Below, piece after piece: positions 9,057-18,726 of a DNA stretch of 34,050 nt. This stretch comes from Candidatus Syntrophopropionicum ammoniitolerans (GTDB taxonomy: Bacteria; Bacillota; Desulfotomaculia; Desulfotomaculales; Pelotomaculaceae). Position 1 is the first letter of the stretch, and every line of letters begins with the position of its first letter. The notes beneath the pieces were generated by a model, which did not search any database, was not told the DNA's origin, and saw only the letters and a program-made list of their open reading frames with translations. The stretch spans positions 1 through 34,050 of the forward strand of contig JABMJD010000022.1 of the NCBI GenBank assembly GCA_013201395.1, in the 5' to 3' direction. The position numbers were made by a program, and so were the translations under genes.

Positions 9057-10385
9057 CTAACTTTTTTTAATTAAGTTAGCCAGATCTTTAATTGTTTCCT
9101 GAAAAATTGTGTTTTTATTTAATTCATCGCTTATTTTATCATAAGCGTGCATTACTGTAGTATGATCACGTCCGCCAAAATGATTACCGATCTGGGGCAA
9201 GGATTCCTCAGTAAGTTCTCTTGAAAGGTACATGGCGATCTGACGGGGAAAAGAAATTGCGCGATGTCTTTTTTTAGACTTGAAGTCCTCAATTTTGAGG
9301 TTGTAAAATTCCGCTACAATTTCCTGGATTAACTGAATGGTGATGGGGCGGGGACGGTTTGGCAGAATATCTTTTAATACATCTGCGGCCATTTCCGGAT
9401 TAATTTCTCTTCCATTTAAAGATGAACTTGCTATAACACGATTCAATGCTCCTTCTAGGATACGTATATTTGATTGTATTTTATTGGCAATAAAAACAAT
9501 TGTATCATCAGGGACTACTAGATTTTCCAGTTGTGCTTTTTTGCGCAAAATAGCAATTCTTGTTTCCAGGTCCGGTGGCTGAATATCGGTAATTAGACCC
9601 CATTCAAAACGGGAACGGAGTCTGTCTTCAAGGGTAGGGATTTCCCTGGGAGGCCGATCACTGGAGATTATTATTTGTTTATTTGCTTCATATAGTGTGT
9701 TAAACGTATGAAAAAATTCTTCCTGGGTGCGCTCCTTACCTGCTAAAAACTGTATATCATCAACCAGTAAAATATCCATACCCCGGTATTTGTTTCTAAA
9801 TACTACTGTTTTATCATCACGTATTGAATTAATTAGTTCATTAGTGAATTTTTCTGAAGTTACATAAAATACCTTAGACAAGGAGCTATGTTTCATGATG
9901 TGTTGGCCAATGGCGTGCATTAGGTGGGTTTTACCTAAACCAACACCGCCGTATATAAACAGCGGGTTATAAGATTTTGCCGGGGCTTCAGATACTGCCA
10001 GACAAGCAGCATGGGCAAACCTATTGCTATTACCAACAATAAAGGTATCAAAGGTGTATTTGGGATTTAAAGGTGATGATTGGTAACTTTCAGCTGATTT
10101 TTTGAAAATATTGTTTTGCATACCCAGTATTTCACTTGATAAGAAAAACTGGATACTGATATCTTTTTTTGTTATATCCCGTAAAACCTTTTTTAAAATT
10201 GGTGCGTACCTTTCACTGAGCCACCCACGGGAAAAATCATTAGGTGCCTCTATAACAATGGTATTATTATGGCAACCGAGCGGTTTAAGGGGTCTCAGCC
10301 ATGTATCGAATGCGTTTTTATTTATTTTTTTTTCTAAAACCTTTAATGCTTTTTCCCAAAGAATCAGCACTTCACTTCTAATCAT
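9057..10385 (-). CDS. dnaA: Chromosomal replication initiator DnaA
   Basis: AAA+ ATPase that binds DnaA boxes and opens oriC. From the ATG at 10385 it has 442 residues. Domain I (about 1-85) carries the conserved W near residue 10 and [10 protein letters not shown]. The AAA+ domain has Walker [10 protein letters not shown] (146-154), Walker [11 protein letters not shown] (205-214) and the arginine-finger region [10 protein letters not shown]. Domain IV has the DnaA-box binding signature [15 protein letters not shown] (404-418). The frame is open 15 codons further upstream, but those residues are unlike DnaA, and the ATG at 10385 has AGGGGG six bases away. DnaA boxes on both sides of the gene suggest autoregulation. 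Confidence 0.97.
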   Translation of the reverse strand: MIRSEVLILWEKALKVLEKKINKNAFDTWLRPLKPLGCHNNTIVIEAPNDFSRGWLSERYAPILKKVLRDITKKDISIQFFLSSEILGMQNNIFKKSAESYQSSPLNPKYTFDTFIVGNSNRFAHAACLAVSEAPAKSYNPLFIYGGVGLGKTHLMHAIGQHIMKHSSLSKVFYVTSEKFTNELINSIRDDKTVVFRNKYRGMDILLVDDIQFLAGKERTQEEFFHTFNTLYEANKQIIISSDRPPREIPTLEDRLRSRFEWGLITDIQPPDLETRIAILRKKAQLENLVVPDDTIVFIANKIQSNIRILEGALNRVIASSSLNGREINPEMAADVLKDILPNRPRPITIQLIQEIVAEFYNLKIEDFKSKKRHRAISFPRQIAMYLSRELTEESLPQIGNHFGGRDHTTVMHAYDKISDELNKNTIFQETIKDLANLIKKS

Positions 10386-10460
10386 GATCAGCCCCCTGAT
10401 AAAATAAAAAAATACAAGCCTGAAAAGCACTCCTTGTTCAAGGCGTCATTCCAGGTTTGG

Positions 10461-10565
10461 TTATGTACAAAGTAATCCACATTATAAAACTAAGGTTGTT
10501 GAAAGTTGTTCGAATGACTGCATGAGTCATTAAAATAATACCAAAATTTACTTTAGTTATCAACA
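10461..10565. promoter_or_regulatory. DnaA-box cluster upstream of dnaA, overlapping its likely promoter
   Basis: Three one-mismatch DnaA boxes lie on the plus strand: TTATGTACA (10461-10469), TAATCCACA (10473-10481) and TTATCAACA (10557-10565). A TATAAT on the minus strand (10486-10481) abuts the second box and is a candidate -10 for dnaA, though no good -35 was found. The layout resembles the incA/incB-type boxes upstream of Bacillus dnaA. The remaining bases of this 322-base gap hold a palindrome and the rpmH promoter, annotated separately. Confidence 0.6.
10513..10531. repeat. Palindrome in the dnaA-rpmH divergent region
   Basis: AATGACT and AGTCATT form perfect 7-base arms around the 5-base centre GCATG. 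The site lies between the dnaA-side DnaA boxes and the rpmH promoter and could be a dimeric regulator operator. No T tract follows in either direction, which argues against a terminator. Confidence 0.5.
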
Positions 10566-10615
10566 GGCTTTTAAATTTTACAATCTATAGGTCTCTTATC
10601 CTATTGCTCTGTTTC

Positions 10616-10644
10616 TTGACGTTGGAAATTGGTTACTATATAAT
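10616..10644 (+). promoter_or_regulatory. Sigma-A-type promoter of the rpmH operon
   Basis: TTGACG and TATAAT are separated by exactly 17 bases. The promoter is divergent from dnaA. A small hairpin (GTGTC/GACAC) lies in the leader before the GGGGG ribosome site of rpmH. Confidence 0.85.
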
Positions 10645-10707
10645 ATTTACATGTGTCCGTCAAAAGACACCTCTTGATCTTTTTCGAAAAAAAAGGGGGT
10701 GTAAGCT

Positions 10708-10842
10708 ATGAAACGTACCTATCAGCCAAAAACCCGTAAACATAAAAAAGTGCACGGCTTTTTAAAAAGAATGGCTACTTCATCCGGAAGAAATATAATT
10801 AAAAGAAGGAGGGTTAAAGGTAGGAAGAGATTAACCGCTTAA
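10708..10842 (+). CDS. rpmH: Large ribosomal subunit protein bL34
   Basis: A 44-residue, very basic ribosomal protein of the 50S subunit. The sequence begins [21 protein letters not shown] and has the family signature KRTxQP plus HGFxxRM and GRxxIKRRRxKGRKxL. A GGGGG-type ribosome site lies upstream and the gene ends in TAA at 10842. It is the first gene of the rightward arm, directly followed by rnpA in the conserved rpmH-rnpA-yidD-yidC-jag order. A weak AAGGCC/GGCCTT hairpin follows the stop and may reduce read-through into rnpA. Confidence 0.97.
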   Translation: MKRTYQPKTRKHKKVHGFLKRMATSSGRNIIKRRRVKGRKRLTA

Positions 10843-10873
10843 GGCCGCTTAATCAAAGTGGCCTTTATAAATG

Positions 10874-10894
10874 TTGTCCACAATTTGTGTATAA
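10874..10894. promoter_or_regulatory. Paired DnaA boxes between rpmH and rnpA
   Basis: TTGTCCACA (10874-10882, one mismatch) and, three bases on, TTATACACA on the minus strand (10894-10886, consensus) form an inverted pair. They are a third DnaA-box cluster, about 1.9 kb from the unwinding element. The box match is clear; a role in initiation control is inferred. Confidence 0.6.
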
Positions 10895-11002
10895 AGGTAT
10901 GGTTTTGCGGTTATACTTGTATAATGGGATAAATGTTTGTATTTGGTATGGGTTTTGTTTTATTGTATGAATATGTATGTTTAAAAACTTTCAGAGGGTT
11001 AG

Positions 11003-11335
11003 ATGAGGGTACCTACCACTTTAAAAAAAACCAGAGAATATAGACACGTATACAACCGGGGGAAATTTTTTACTGATCGCTACCTGGTGATATATTACTT
11101 ACCAAACAATTTAGATTACTGTAGGTTTGGTTTTACAGTAAGTAAAAAAATCGGTAATGCTGTTGTTAGAAACAGAGTTAGACGCCTATTGAAAGAGGTG
11201 TGCCGCTTAAATAGTAGTGTTTTTACAGGGGGGTTTGACTTGGTGCTGGTAGCCCGCCGCAGTATTGTGGATCTTAAATATAAGCGGGTAGAAGAATGTT
11301 TGTTAAAATTAGCAAATAAAATCTATAAAAGGTGA
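11003..11335 (+). CDS. rnpA: Ribonuclease P protein component
   Basis: Basic protein subunit of RNase P, which with the RNA subunit removes 5' leaders from pre-tRNAs. The 110-residue protein has the central RNR motif in [16 protein letters not shown] and the upstream [10 protein letters not shown] strand, both family hallmarks. The ATG at 11003 has GAGGG upstream. The stop is four bases before yidD, suggesting one transcript with yidD and yidC. Confidence 0.96.
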   Translation: MRVPTTLKKTREYRHVYNRGKFFTDRYLVIYYLPNNLDYCRFGFTVSKKIGNAVVRNRVRRLLKEVCRLNSSVFTGGFDLVLVARRSIVDLKYKRVEECLLKLANKIYKR

Positions 11336-11339
11336 TTTT

Positions 11340-11546
11340 TTGAAAGCAATACTAATTGCAACGATCAGGATGTACCAACTGTTTTTATCACCGTTAAAGA
11401 AGCCTAGTTGTCGTTTTTATCCCACCTGTTCTCATTACGCAATACAGGCGATAGAAAAATACGGCGTCATTAAGGGATCCTGGATGGCTTTGGTCAGGCT
11501 GGCAAAATGTCATCCTTTTCATCCCGGTGGGTATGATCCGGTATAA
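11340..11546 (+). CDS. yidD: YidD, membrane protein insertion efficiency factor
   Basis: A small peripheral membrane protein proposed to assist YidC-dependent insertion. The 68-residue sequence carries the family core [26 protein letters not shown] with its conserved Cys residues, and [13 protein letters not shown] at the end. The start is a TTG at 11340 just after the rnpA stop. Its place between rnpA and yidC is the conserved one. Confidence 0.95.
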   Translation: MKAILIATIRMYQLFLSPLKKPSCRFYPTCSHYAIQAIEKYGVIKGSWMALVRLAKCHPFHPGGYDPV

Positions 11547-11601
11547 AACAGTGTAGACAAGCCGCTCCATTTTTAATAGTTAAGTTAAGGAGGCGGGAAT
11601 A

Positions 11602-12264
11602 ATTTTCCAAAGTATTATAGATGGGATGACCTGGCTGTTAAACAATCTCTATTATTTTACTAGTTCTGTGGGTCTTCCCAGTTATGCGCTAGCCATAATC
11701 CTGCTTACTGTCCTGATCAAAGTGATCCTTTACCCACTGACACGGAAACAGATGAAGTCAATGTTGGGTATGCAAAGAATTCAGCCAAAAATTAAGGAAA
11801 TCCAGGATAAATGGAAGAAGAAAGACCCAAAGAGAATGCAGGAAGAGGTTATGAAGCTATATAAAGAACATAACATCAATCCTGCTGCGGGTTGTATGCC
11901 GCTTTTGATCCAGATGCCTATTTTAATAGCCCTGTACCGTTCTTTATTTGTATTCGATTATGTCAATCCTGCCCATGCAACATTTTTTTGGTTACCAAAT
12001 TTGACTGACAAGGATCCTTTTTTTATATTACCTGTTTTGGCGGGGATAACAACCTATTTTCAATCAAAAATGACGATGACGGGTAGCGATCCGACACAAA
12101 GAATGATGCTGTTTACCATGCCGGTGTTTATTGGCTGGATAGCAGCTACAGTACCAGCTGGTCTGGCACTGTACTGGGTTGTTTTCAACTTGGTAGGTAT
12201 TATACAACAGTATTATATCAACAAACAAACCCTGCCGTTGAAAGGGGAGGTTGGCGGAAAGTGA
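11602..12264 (+). CDS. yidC: YidC/Oxa1-family membrane protein insertase
   Basis: Inserts and folds membrane proteins, alone or with SecYEG. Hydrophobic segments match the Oxa1 core: SYALAIILLTVLIKVILYPLT, the cytoplasmic charged hairpin MQRIQPKIKEIQDKWKKKDP, MPLLIQMPILIALYRSL and the last helices to VPAGLALYWVVFNLVG. It lacks an N-terminal lipoprotein signal, the short form also seen in related clostridia. An ATG at 11626 has no ribosome site, whereas AAGGAGG lies eight bases before an ATT at 11602, which would give FQSIIDGMTW at the N-terminus, as I recall for homologues. The ATT start is therefore preferred; the conservative alternative is 11626-12264. It overlaps jag by four bases. Confidence 0.93.
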   Translation: MFQSIIDGMTWLLNNLYYFTSSVGLPSYALAIILLTVLIKVILYPLTRKQMKSMLGMQRIQPKIKEIQDKWKKKDPKRMQEEVMKLYKEHNINPAAGCMPLLIQMPILIALYRSLFVFDYVNPAHATFFWLPNLTDKDPFFILPVLAGITTYFQSKMTMTGSDPTQRMMLFTMPVFIGWIAATVPAGLALYWVVFNLVGIIQQYYINKQTLPLKGEVGGK

Positions 12265-12881
12265 AAATTATTGAGAAAATCGGGAAAACTATTGATGAGG
12301 CCGTCGATAAGGCTTTGCAGGAGCTTGACGCCACCAGGGATGAAGTAGATGTGGACATACTAGAGGAGCCTTCCAAAGGAATACTGGGTTTAATTAATGT
12401 AAGGCCGGCAAAGGTAAAGGTTACACTCAGAGATAATCCATCTAAAAGAGCCTCCGGTTTACTGAAAAGTATTTTTCATTCTATAGATATGGATATTAAA
12501 ATAAATATTTCCGAGAATGAACGGACTGTGTTTATAGACCTGGAAGGAAATGATTTGGGTATCTTAATCGGAAGAAGAGGCGAAACACTCGACGCCTTGC
12601 AATATCTTTTGAATCTGGCGGCGAATAAAAACCAGGAAATTAGAAAAAAAATAATTGTTGACATAGAGGGATATCGGGGCAGGCGTGAAAAAACCTTACA
12701 GAGACTGGCTCTGAAGCTGGCGGATAAGGCTAAGCAAAGGGGAAGAAACGTGGTTTTGGAACCGATGAGTGCACAGGAAAGACGCATTATACACACTACC
12801 CTGCAGGGAAGGGAAGATATATATACTTTTAGTGAAGGGGACGAACCTTACCGCAAAATTATAATATCCCCTAAGAAATAA
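12261..12881 (+). CDS. jag: Jag/KhpB RNA-binding protein
   Basis: A 206-residue RNA-binding protein with three parts: a Jag_N domain (about 1-55, including DILEEPSKGILGL), a KH domain with the GRRGETLDALQYLLN loop near 106-120, and a C-terminal R3H domain (EPMSAQERRIIHTTLQ, ending in DEPYRKIIISPKK). KhpB acts with KhpA on RNAs affecting cell division and sporulation in other Firmicutes. The GTG at 12261 overlaps the yidC stop, indicating coupled translation. A strong terminator follows. Confidence 0.94.
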   Translation: MKIIEKIGKTIDEAVDKALQELDATRDEVDVDILEEPSKGILGLINVRPAKVKVTLRDNPSKRASGLLKSIFHSIDMDIKINISENERTVFIDLEGNDLGILIGRRGETLDALQYLLNLAANKNQEIRKKIIVDIEGYRGRREKTLQRLALKLADKAKQRGRNVVLEPMSAQERRIIHTTLQGREDIYTFSEGDEPYRKIIISPKK

Positions 12882-12884
12882 AAA

Positions 12885-12920
12885 AACCCCAGCGGGTAAA
12901 CTCCCGTTGGGTTTTTTTTT
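12885..12920 (+). terminator. Terminator after jag
   Basis: AGCGGG and CCCGTT pair (one G-T), extended by CCC/GGG across one bulged base, with loop TAAACT, followed by nine T residues. It closes the rpmH-jag transcript. mnmE begins only about 25 bases later, so its promoter must overlap this hairpin or depend on read-through. Confidence 0.85.
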
Positions 12921-12946
12921 GAAAACAGAGTATGGAGGACGAAGTA

Positions 12947-14326
12947 TTGTTAGAAGATACTATTGCTGCTATTTCAACTCCCCTGGGCGAAGGGGGCATA
13001 GGTATAGTCAGGGTAAGTGGGCCGGCAGCCGTTAAGGTTGCAAAAAAAATATTCAAAGCCAGACGTGGTGAATGGTCAGGAGCTGCAGGCAATAGTTTGA
13101 TTTATGGCCATATTTATGATTTTGAAGGGAATATGATCGATGAGGTTCTCCTAGGTTATATGAAAGCTCCTTATACATATACACGGGAGGATATAGTAGA
13201 AATTAACTGCCATGGAGGGGCAATGCCCCTGAAAAAAATATTGGGATTAACATTGGCCGCAGGAGCACGTTTGGCTAAACCTGGTGAATTTAGCATGAGA
13301 GCTTTTTTAAACGGCAGGATGGATCTCTCCCAGGCAGAAGCAGTAATAGATATAATACGTTCTAAAACAGAAGATGGATTAAAATTAGCTACAGGTCAGC
13401 TTAGTGGAAGACTTTCGGATAAAATTTATATGTTGCAGGATAGGCTTTTGGGCATACTGGCTCAGATTGAGGCAAATATTGATTTTCCGGATGATGACCT
13501 GGAAGCAGAAGATATGCAGGAAATAGCCTTGTCTGTCAGGGAAATTGCCGGGGAATTGCAGGAGTTAATTGGCAGTGCCGAGGTCGGTAAAATATATCGG
13601 GATGGGATTAGCACTGCTATTATCGGTCGGCCTAACGTAGGTAAATCATCATTACTAAACGCTCTATTGAAGGAGAATAGGGCTATAGTTACTGATATAC
13701 CAGGTACAACAAGGGACGTCATAGAGGAAATGGTAAATATAGAAGGACTTCCTCTAAAAATAATTGATACGGCAGGGTTGCATAAAACAGAAAATGTCAT
13801 TGAAAAGATTGGTATCGAAAGAACAAGGAATACAATAAAAAAGGCCGGCCTCATACTGCTGGTTCTTGACGCTGCGCAGGACTTAACAAGTGAAGACCTG
13901 GAAATAATTCACTCCGTTGCAGATAAAAAAACAATCTTTCTTATAAACAAGGTAGATATAGACGAAAAAAAAATCGACTATAACAGGATTGTTGCATGTG
14001 CAACAGAAAGGCCTGTCTTATGGATTTCAGCCCAAAAAGGAGCAGGTTTGGAGCAACTAAAGAGAACAATCTATACAACGGTCCTGGAAGGAAGGATAGC
14101 AAATACTAATGAGGTACTGATAAGCAGTATCAGGCATCAAAATGCTTTAGAGAGAGCAGATAGACACCTGGCAGATGTCCGGGTAGGCATTGAGAATAAT
14201 GTGCCGGTTGATATAATTGCCATAGATATTAAGGCAGCCTGGGAGGCACTTGGTGAAATAACTGGTTCCACGGTAACTGAGGATCTGTTGGATAGGATAT
14301 TTACTGATTTTTGCATTGGGAAGTGA
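12947..14326 (+). CDS. mnmE: tRNA modification GTPase MnmE
   Basis: With MnmG, MnmE installs the carboxymethylaminomethyl group at U34 of tRNAs reading split codon boxes. An N-terminal folate-binding domain ([22 protein letters not shown]) is followed by a helical domain with an inserted G domain: [26 protein letters not shown] and NKVD. The C-terminus is FCIGK with the conserved Cys. The frame extends to an ATG at 12932, but GGAGG overlaps that ATG and sits eight bases before the TTG at 12947. That start gives 459 residues, the Bacillus length. Confidence 0.95.
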   Translation: MLEDTIAAISTPLGEGGIGIVRVSGPAAVKVAKKIFKARRGEWSGAAGNSLIYGHIYDFEGNMIDEVLLGYMKAPYTYTREDIVEINCHGGAMPLKKILGLTLAAGARLAKPGEFSMRAFLNGRMDLSQAEAVIDIIRSKTEDGLKLATGQLSGRLSDKIYMLQDRLLGILAQIEANIDFPDDDLEAEDMQEIALSVREIAGELQELIGSAEVGKIYRDGISTAIIGRPNVGKSSLLNALLKENRAIVTDIPGTTRDVIEEMVNIEGLPLKIIDTAGLHKTENVIEKIGIERTRNTIKKAGLILLVLDAAQDLTSEDLEIIHSVADKKTIFLINKVDIDEKKIDYNRIVACATERPVLWISAQKGAGLEQLKRTIYTTVLEGRIANTNEVLISSIRHQNALERADRHLADVRVGIENNVPVDIIAIDIKAAWEALGEITGSTVTEDLLDRIFTDFCIGK

Positions 14327-14336
14327 GGCAGTGTCA

Positions 14337-16229
14337 GTGGAGTATTCAGCTGGAGAATATGATGTGGTGGTAATTGGGGCCGGACATGCCGGTTGTGAGG
14401 CTGGTCTAGCTGCGGCTAGAATGGGATGCAGTGTCCTTGTGCTCACTTTAAACCTGGATAGTGTTGCCCTAATGCCCTGTAACCCGGCGGTAGGCGGCCC
14501 GGCTAAAGGACATCTAGTGCGGGAGGTAGATGCTCTGGGTGGTGAAATTGGTCTAAATACTGATCGTAATTCCATCCAAATGCGTCTTTTGAATACTGCC
14601 AAGGGTCCTGCTGTGCATGCACTCAGGGCACAGGCAGATAAAAACAGTTATCAAACCGGCATGAAGCAGGCATTGGAGAGGCAGCCGAAGCTGGATTTGA
14701 AACAAGCGGTGGTGGAAAAGCTGATCACCTCCAAAGGGAGGATTAGCGCTGTGGTAACAAGTACCGGCGCCGTTTTTAACGCCAGGGCTGTTGTACTGAC
14801 TTCCGGCACCTATTTAAAAGGAAAAATTATTATTGGTGACCTTTCTTTTTCTGGCGGGCCGAATGGCCAATTCCCTTCAATAGCGCTTGCTGAAAGCCTG
14901 ACAGAATTAGGGTTACAATTGGGTCGTTTTGAAACAAGTACACCAGCCCGGATTGACCGTGACAGCATCGACTTTAGCCGTATGATGGTGCAGCCCGGTG
15001 ATGAGAAGGTTCGCAATTTTTCCTTTATATCTAACATTAAAAATAGGGAACAAATACCCTGCTGGCTTACTTATACCACGGAAGAAACACACCGGATTAT
15101 ACGTGATAACCTACATCGGACACCTCTTTATTCGGGGGTTATCCAGACCCGGGGACCCCGCTATTGTCCCTCCATTGAAATGAAGGTAATCAGGTTTTCA
15201 GATAAACCGGCACACCAGGTTTTTATTGAACCGGAGGGGAAGAATACAACGGAAATGTATGTACAGGGTATGTCTACCAGTTTGCCTGAAGATGTACAAT
15301 TAGCTATGCTTCGTACCTTGCCTGGTTTGGAAAAGGTAGAAATTATGCGGGCTGGTTATGCAATTGAATATGATTATATTATTCCTACCCAATTAAAGCT
15401 GTCCCTGGAAACGAAAATGATACCGGGCCTTTTTACTGCCGGCCAGATTAACGGTACTTCAGGTTATGAAGAGGCTGCTGCCCAGGGTATTATTGCAGGA
15501 ATTAATGCTGCCCTGTATGTGCAGGAGAAAGAACCATTTACCCTTGGTCGGTCGGAAGCCTATATAGGTGTGATGATAGATGACCTGGTTACCAAGGAAA
15601 TTTCTGAACCTTACCGTGTTCTTACCTCTCGAGCAGAATACAGGCTGCTTTTAAGGCAGGATAATGCTGATTTGCGGCTATCGGAAAAAGGCTATGGAAT
15701 AGGGCTTGTATCACCAGAAAGATTTAGAGCTATAGAAAAAAAGAAAGAGATGATTGAAAGAGAAAAGGATCGACTTAAGAAAACTATGGTACCAGTGACA
15801 GATAAAATAAAGAAGGTATTGGAAGAATTGGGCAGTTCAACGCTGCCCCAGCAAGGGATTTCTCTGGCCGGTTTACTGCGGCGTCCCGAAATAAGTTATG
15901 AAAGTCTACGGTTGCTACCGGTAGAAAACCCTGATTTGTCGGATGAAGTAGAGGAGCAGGTGGAGGTCCAACTGAAATATGAGGGATATATAAAAAAACA
16001 ATTAGCCCAGGTAGAAAGATTTAAAAAAATGGAAAAGAAAAAAATCCCACCGGGATTAAACTATGCCCAGATTGGGGGGCTAAAAGCTGAGGCCAGGGAA
16101 AAATTAGAACTCATTAGACCGGTATCCATTGGTCAAGCCTGTAGAATAGCAGGTGTTAATCCAGCAGATATTGCAGTGCTTCTAATCTACCTGGAACAAA
16201 GGCGACGGAGAAAAAATAATGGTGAATAA
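14337..16229 (+). CDS. mnmG: tRNA uridine modification enzyme MnmG (GidA)
   Basis: FAD-dependent partner of MnmE in making cmnm5U34. The N-terminal dinucleotide-binding motif is [55 protein letters not shown] and the C-terminal region [21 protein letters not shown] are family signatures. The frame is open from 14316, inside mnmE, but the GTG at 14337 has GAGG eight bases upstream and gives the expected length (630 aa). It follows mnmE with ten bases between and overlaps rsmG by 11, indicating an mnmE-mnmG-rsmG operon. Confidence 0.95.
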   Translation: MEYSAGEYDVVVIGAGHAGCEAGLAAARMGCSVLVLTLNLDSVALMPCNPAVGGPAKGHLVREVDALGGEIGLNTDRNSIQMRLLNTAKGPAVHALRAQADKNSYQTGMKQALERQPKLDLKQAVVEKLITSKGRISAVVTSTGAVFNARAVVLTSGTYLKGKIIIGDLSFSGGPNGQFPSIALAESLTELGLQLGRFETSTPARIDRDSIDFSRMMVQPGDEKVRNFSFISNIKNREQIPCWLTYTTEETHRIIRDNLHRTPLYSGVIQTRGPRYCPSIEMKVIRFSDKPAHQVFIEPEGKNTTEMYVQGMSTSLPEDVQLAMLRTLPGLEKVEIMRAGYAIEYDYIIPTQLKLSLETKMIPGLFTAGQINGTSGYEEAAAQGIIAGINAALYVQEKEPFTLGRSEAYIGVMIDDLVTKEISEPYRVLTSRAEYRLLLRQDNADLRLSEKGYGIGLVSPERFRAIEKKKEMIEREKDRLKKTMVPVTDKIKKVLEELGSSTLPQQGISLAGLLRRPEISYESLRLLPVENPDLSDEVEEQVEVQLKYEGYIKKQLAQVERFKKMEKKKIPPGLNYAQIGGLKAEAREKLELIRPVSIGQACRIAGVNPADIAVLLIYLEQRRRRKNNGE

Positions 16230-16941
16230 TTTTAAAAAAACCCTTTCTGGCGGGGCCATAGAGCTGGGAATAACGTTAGAGTCGGATCAACTAGTTCTTT
16301 TAGAAAAATATTATCGGATGGTTATTGAAACCAACAAAAGTATTAACCTGACAGCGATAACTGATGAGAGGGAATTCATTGTAAAACACTTAATTGACTC
16401 TTTGACTTGCTTGTATGCTATTTACATAAAAAAGGGAGCCCGGGTATTGGATGTTGGTACCGGTGCTGGTTTTCCAGGTATTCCTTTGGCTGTTGGTAGG
16501 CCGGATCTTTTGTTAACCATGGTCGAAGCAACAGAAAAGAAGGTAAGGTTTTTAGAAGAGGTTGTACAGGAATTAGCTTTGAGAAACGTTAAAATTCTTC
16601 ACACCAGGGCAGAGGATTTTGGGCGAAAAAAGGCATACAGAGAAAAATACGATATTGTTGTTTCCAGAGCTGTAGCGCCCCTGGCTGTGCTTGCAGAATA
16701 CTGCCTTCCTCCATTGCGGACAAATGGTGTCTTTATTTCAATGAAGGGACCTAATACAAAGGAGGAGGTTGTGGCGGCACAAAATGCTCTTGCCGTACTG
16801 GGTGGGGTTATTAAGGATACCATCGTAATCAGGCTCCCCTACCTGGGAGATGAAAGAAAATTGATTATAATTAGCAAGGTTAGGTCTACCCCCGACACCT
16901 ATCCCAGGCGTGCCGGAATACCAGCTAAAAAACCTCTTTGA
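16219..16941 (+). CDS. rsmG: 16S rRNA (guanine527-N7)-methyltransferase RsmG
   Basis: SAM-dependent methyltransferase acting on G527 of 16S rRNA; in other bacteria its loss gives low-level streptomycin resistance. The sequence has [24 protein letters not shown], the SAM-binding loop [16 protein letters not shown] and [17 protein letters not shown], all typical. The ATG at 16219 overlaps the mnmG end and has GGAG eight bases upstream. The 240 residues end in a basic tail, [14 protein letters not shown]. No noc gene follows, unlike in Bacillus. Confidence 0.95.
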   Translation: MVNNFKKTLSGGAIELGITLESDQLVLLEKYYRMVIETNKSINLTAITDEREFIVKHLIDSLTCLYAIYIKKGARVLDVGTGAGFPGIPLAVGRPDLLLTMVEATEKKVRFLEEVVQELALRNVKILHTRAEDFGRKKAYREKYDIVVSRAVAPLAVLAEYCLPPLRTNGVFISMKGPNTKEEVVAAQNALAVLGGVIKDTIVIRLPYLGDERKLIIISKVRSTPDTYPRRAGIPAKKPL

Positions 16942-17062
16942 ATGGATCTGCACAATCCTTAAATTGTTTTTGGTGCGGAGACTACAAATAGGGTTACTCT
17001 AAAGGAAATATATTGTCACATAGAGAAGTAATAGAAAAATTAGTACCTGCCGGAGGTGGAAC

Positions 17063-17824
17063 ATGGGTAAGACCATCGCAATTGCAAACCAGAAGGGTGG
17101 TGTGGCAAAAACTACTACCGCTGTAAATCTTGGTGCCTGGCTTTCAGTTATGGGGCAAAAGGTCCTGCTCATAGATACGGATCCGCAGGGAAATGCGACA
17201 ACTGGCGTGGGCATTAACAAAGAAACAGTAAAATATTGTATGTACGATGTGATGATTAATAAGATTCCCATCACGGAAGTAATTTTACCCAGTGCAGTGG
17301 ATAATCTTGTTGTCTTACCTGCAACCATAGAACTGGCTGGGGCGGAGATAGAGTTGGTGGATGTTGCCGCAAGAGAATATGTGCTCAAAAAAGCATTGGC
17401 GGTGGTAAAAGAGAGTTATGATTTCGTATTTATAGATTGTCCACCTTCCCTGGGATTGCTCACCATCAATGCATTAACAGCGGCCGACTCATTATTGATC
17501 CCCATCCAGTGTGAGTACTACGCTCTTGAGGGGCTGGGTTTATTGTTAAATACCTTTCAACAGGTACAACAGAATCTCAATAGGAGTCTTGTCTTGGAGG
17601 GGATACTACTTACTATGTTCGATGGAAGAACCAATCTTTCTATTCAAGTAGTTGATGAGGTTAAAAAACACTTTAGAAATAAGGTTTTTAAATCGATCGT
17701 GCCCAGAAATGTAAGATTGAGCGAGGCGCCAAGCCACGGTAAGCCTGTAATGGTATATGATCGCAGATCAAGGGGGGCGGAAGTATATCATGAGCTGGCA
17801 AAAGAGGTGATGGGGGTTGACTAA
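17063..17824 (+). CDS. parA: ParA/Soj chromosome-partitioning ATPase
   Basis: Walker-type ATPase that works with ParB and parS in origin segregation and, in Bacillus, in DnaA regulation. The deviant Walker A is KGGVAKTTT (residues 11-19), followed by LLIDTDPQGNATTG and DFVFIDCPPSLG, and SIVPRNVRLSEAPSHG near the end. It has 253 residues. GGAGG lies before the ATG at 17063. It overlaps parB by eight bases, so the two are co-translated. Clustering beside the origin is the usual chromosomal (not plasmid) arrangement. Confidence 0.96.
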   Translation: MGKTIAIANQKGGVAKTTTAVNLGAWLSVMGQKVLLIDTDPQGNATTGVGINKETVKYCMYDVMINKIPITEVILPSAVDNLVVLPATIELAGAEIELVDVAAREYVLKKALAVVKESYDFVFIDCPPSLGLLTINALTAADSLLIPIQCEYYALEGLGLLLNTFQQVQQNLNRSLVLEGILLTMFDGRTNLSIQVVDEVKKHFRNKVFKSIVPRNVRLSEAPSHGKPVMVYDRRSRGAEVYHELAKEVMGVD

Positions 17825-18686
17825 GCGCAGGGGTTTGGGTAGAGGATTACAGGCGCTGATTCCTGTTACTGAAAAGGTACCCCGGGATAAAGAGGGGCTG
17901 CTGGAAATTGATATTGAGGCGATTCAACCGGCGCAGCATCAGGCCAGGCTAATGTTTGATCAGAAAAAACTATCTGAATTGGCAGATTCAATTAAGAAAC
18001 ATGGTATTATACAGCCGATACTTGTGAGGAAATGTCCGGATACGGGATATGAACTAATCGCAGGTGAAAGACGCTGGAGAGCATGCCGGGACCTGGGACA
18101 TAAGACCATAATGGCTTTTGTTAAGGACTACCCTGACATGGAAGCGGCTGCTGCTTCATTAATTGAAAATGTGCAGCGGGAGGATCTAAATCCTTTGGAG
18201 GAGGCATCTGCTTACCACCGGTTGATAGAGGATTTTGAACTAACCCAGGAAGACGTAGCCCGGAGAATTGGGAAAAGCAGGTCTCTAATCGCCAACACAT
18301 TAAGGTTGTTGGGACTTCCTGATGAAATTAAAGAATTAATTAATATGGGAAAAATAAGTGCCGGCCATGCCAGGGCTTTGCTAATGATCAACGGTATAGA
18401 ACAACAGGTTGCGGCAGCAGAAAAAGTTACTAAACATCAGTTGAGTGTCCGGCAGGCGGAAAAAATGGCCAGGGAAATTGCTACAAAAAAAAGAGAACAC
18501 AAACACCAAGAGCAAGAAACAGCAGAAAGCCTTATAAGAGCAGAAAAAAAATTACGGGAATTTTTAAAGACAAAGGTAAGGGTGAAAGAAGCACGCGGCG
18601 GTGGTGGAAAACTAGAGATTGGTTTTAGCAGTGAAGAAGAATTAGCCAGGATTATAGCACTTGTTATTAAAGGGTTTAAGGAATAA
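17817..18686 (+). CDS. parB: ParB/Spo0J chromosome-partitioning protein
   Basis: CTPase and DNA-binding clamp that loads at parS, spreads and recruits SMC. The N-terminal basic KRRGLGRGLQALIP, the CTP-binding AGERRWRACRDLG motif, LIENVQREDLNPLEEA and the helix-turn-helix TQEDVARRIGKSRSLIANTLRLL are all present in order. The 289 residues match the family. The start is a TTG at 17817 within parA. A perfect parS site lies about 0.6 kb downstream. Confidence 0.96.
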   Translation: MTKRRGLGRGLQALIPVTEKVPRDKEGLLEIDIEAIQPAQHQARLMFDQKKLSELADSIKKHGIIQPILVRKCPDTGYELIAGERRWRACRDLGHKTIMAFVKDYPDMEAAAASLIENVQREDLNPLEEASAYHRLIEDFELTQEDVARRIGKSRSLIANTLRLLGLPDEIKELINMGKISAGHARALLMINGIEQQVAAAEKVTKHQLSVRQAEKMAREIATKKREHKHQEQETAESLIRAEKKLREFLKTKVRVKEARGGGGKLEIGFSSEEELARIIALVIKGFKE

Positions 18687-18726
18687 AATTTAATTACATA
18701 ACAACTTGAGCAACTACTAGGGAGAT

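Noticed and set aside
16950-16975. Terminator after rsmG (ACAAT/ATTGT followed by T residues)
   Set aside because: The stem has only five AT-rich pairs, too weak to call.
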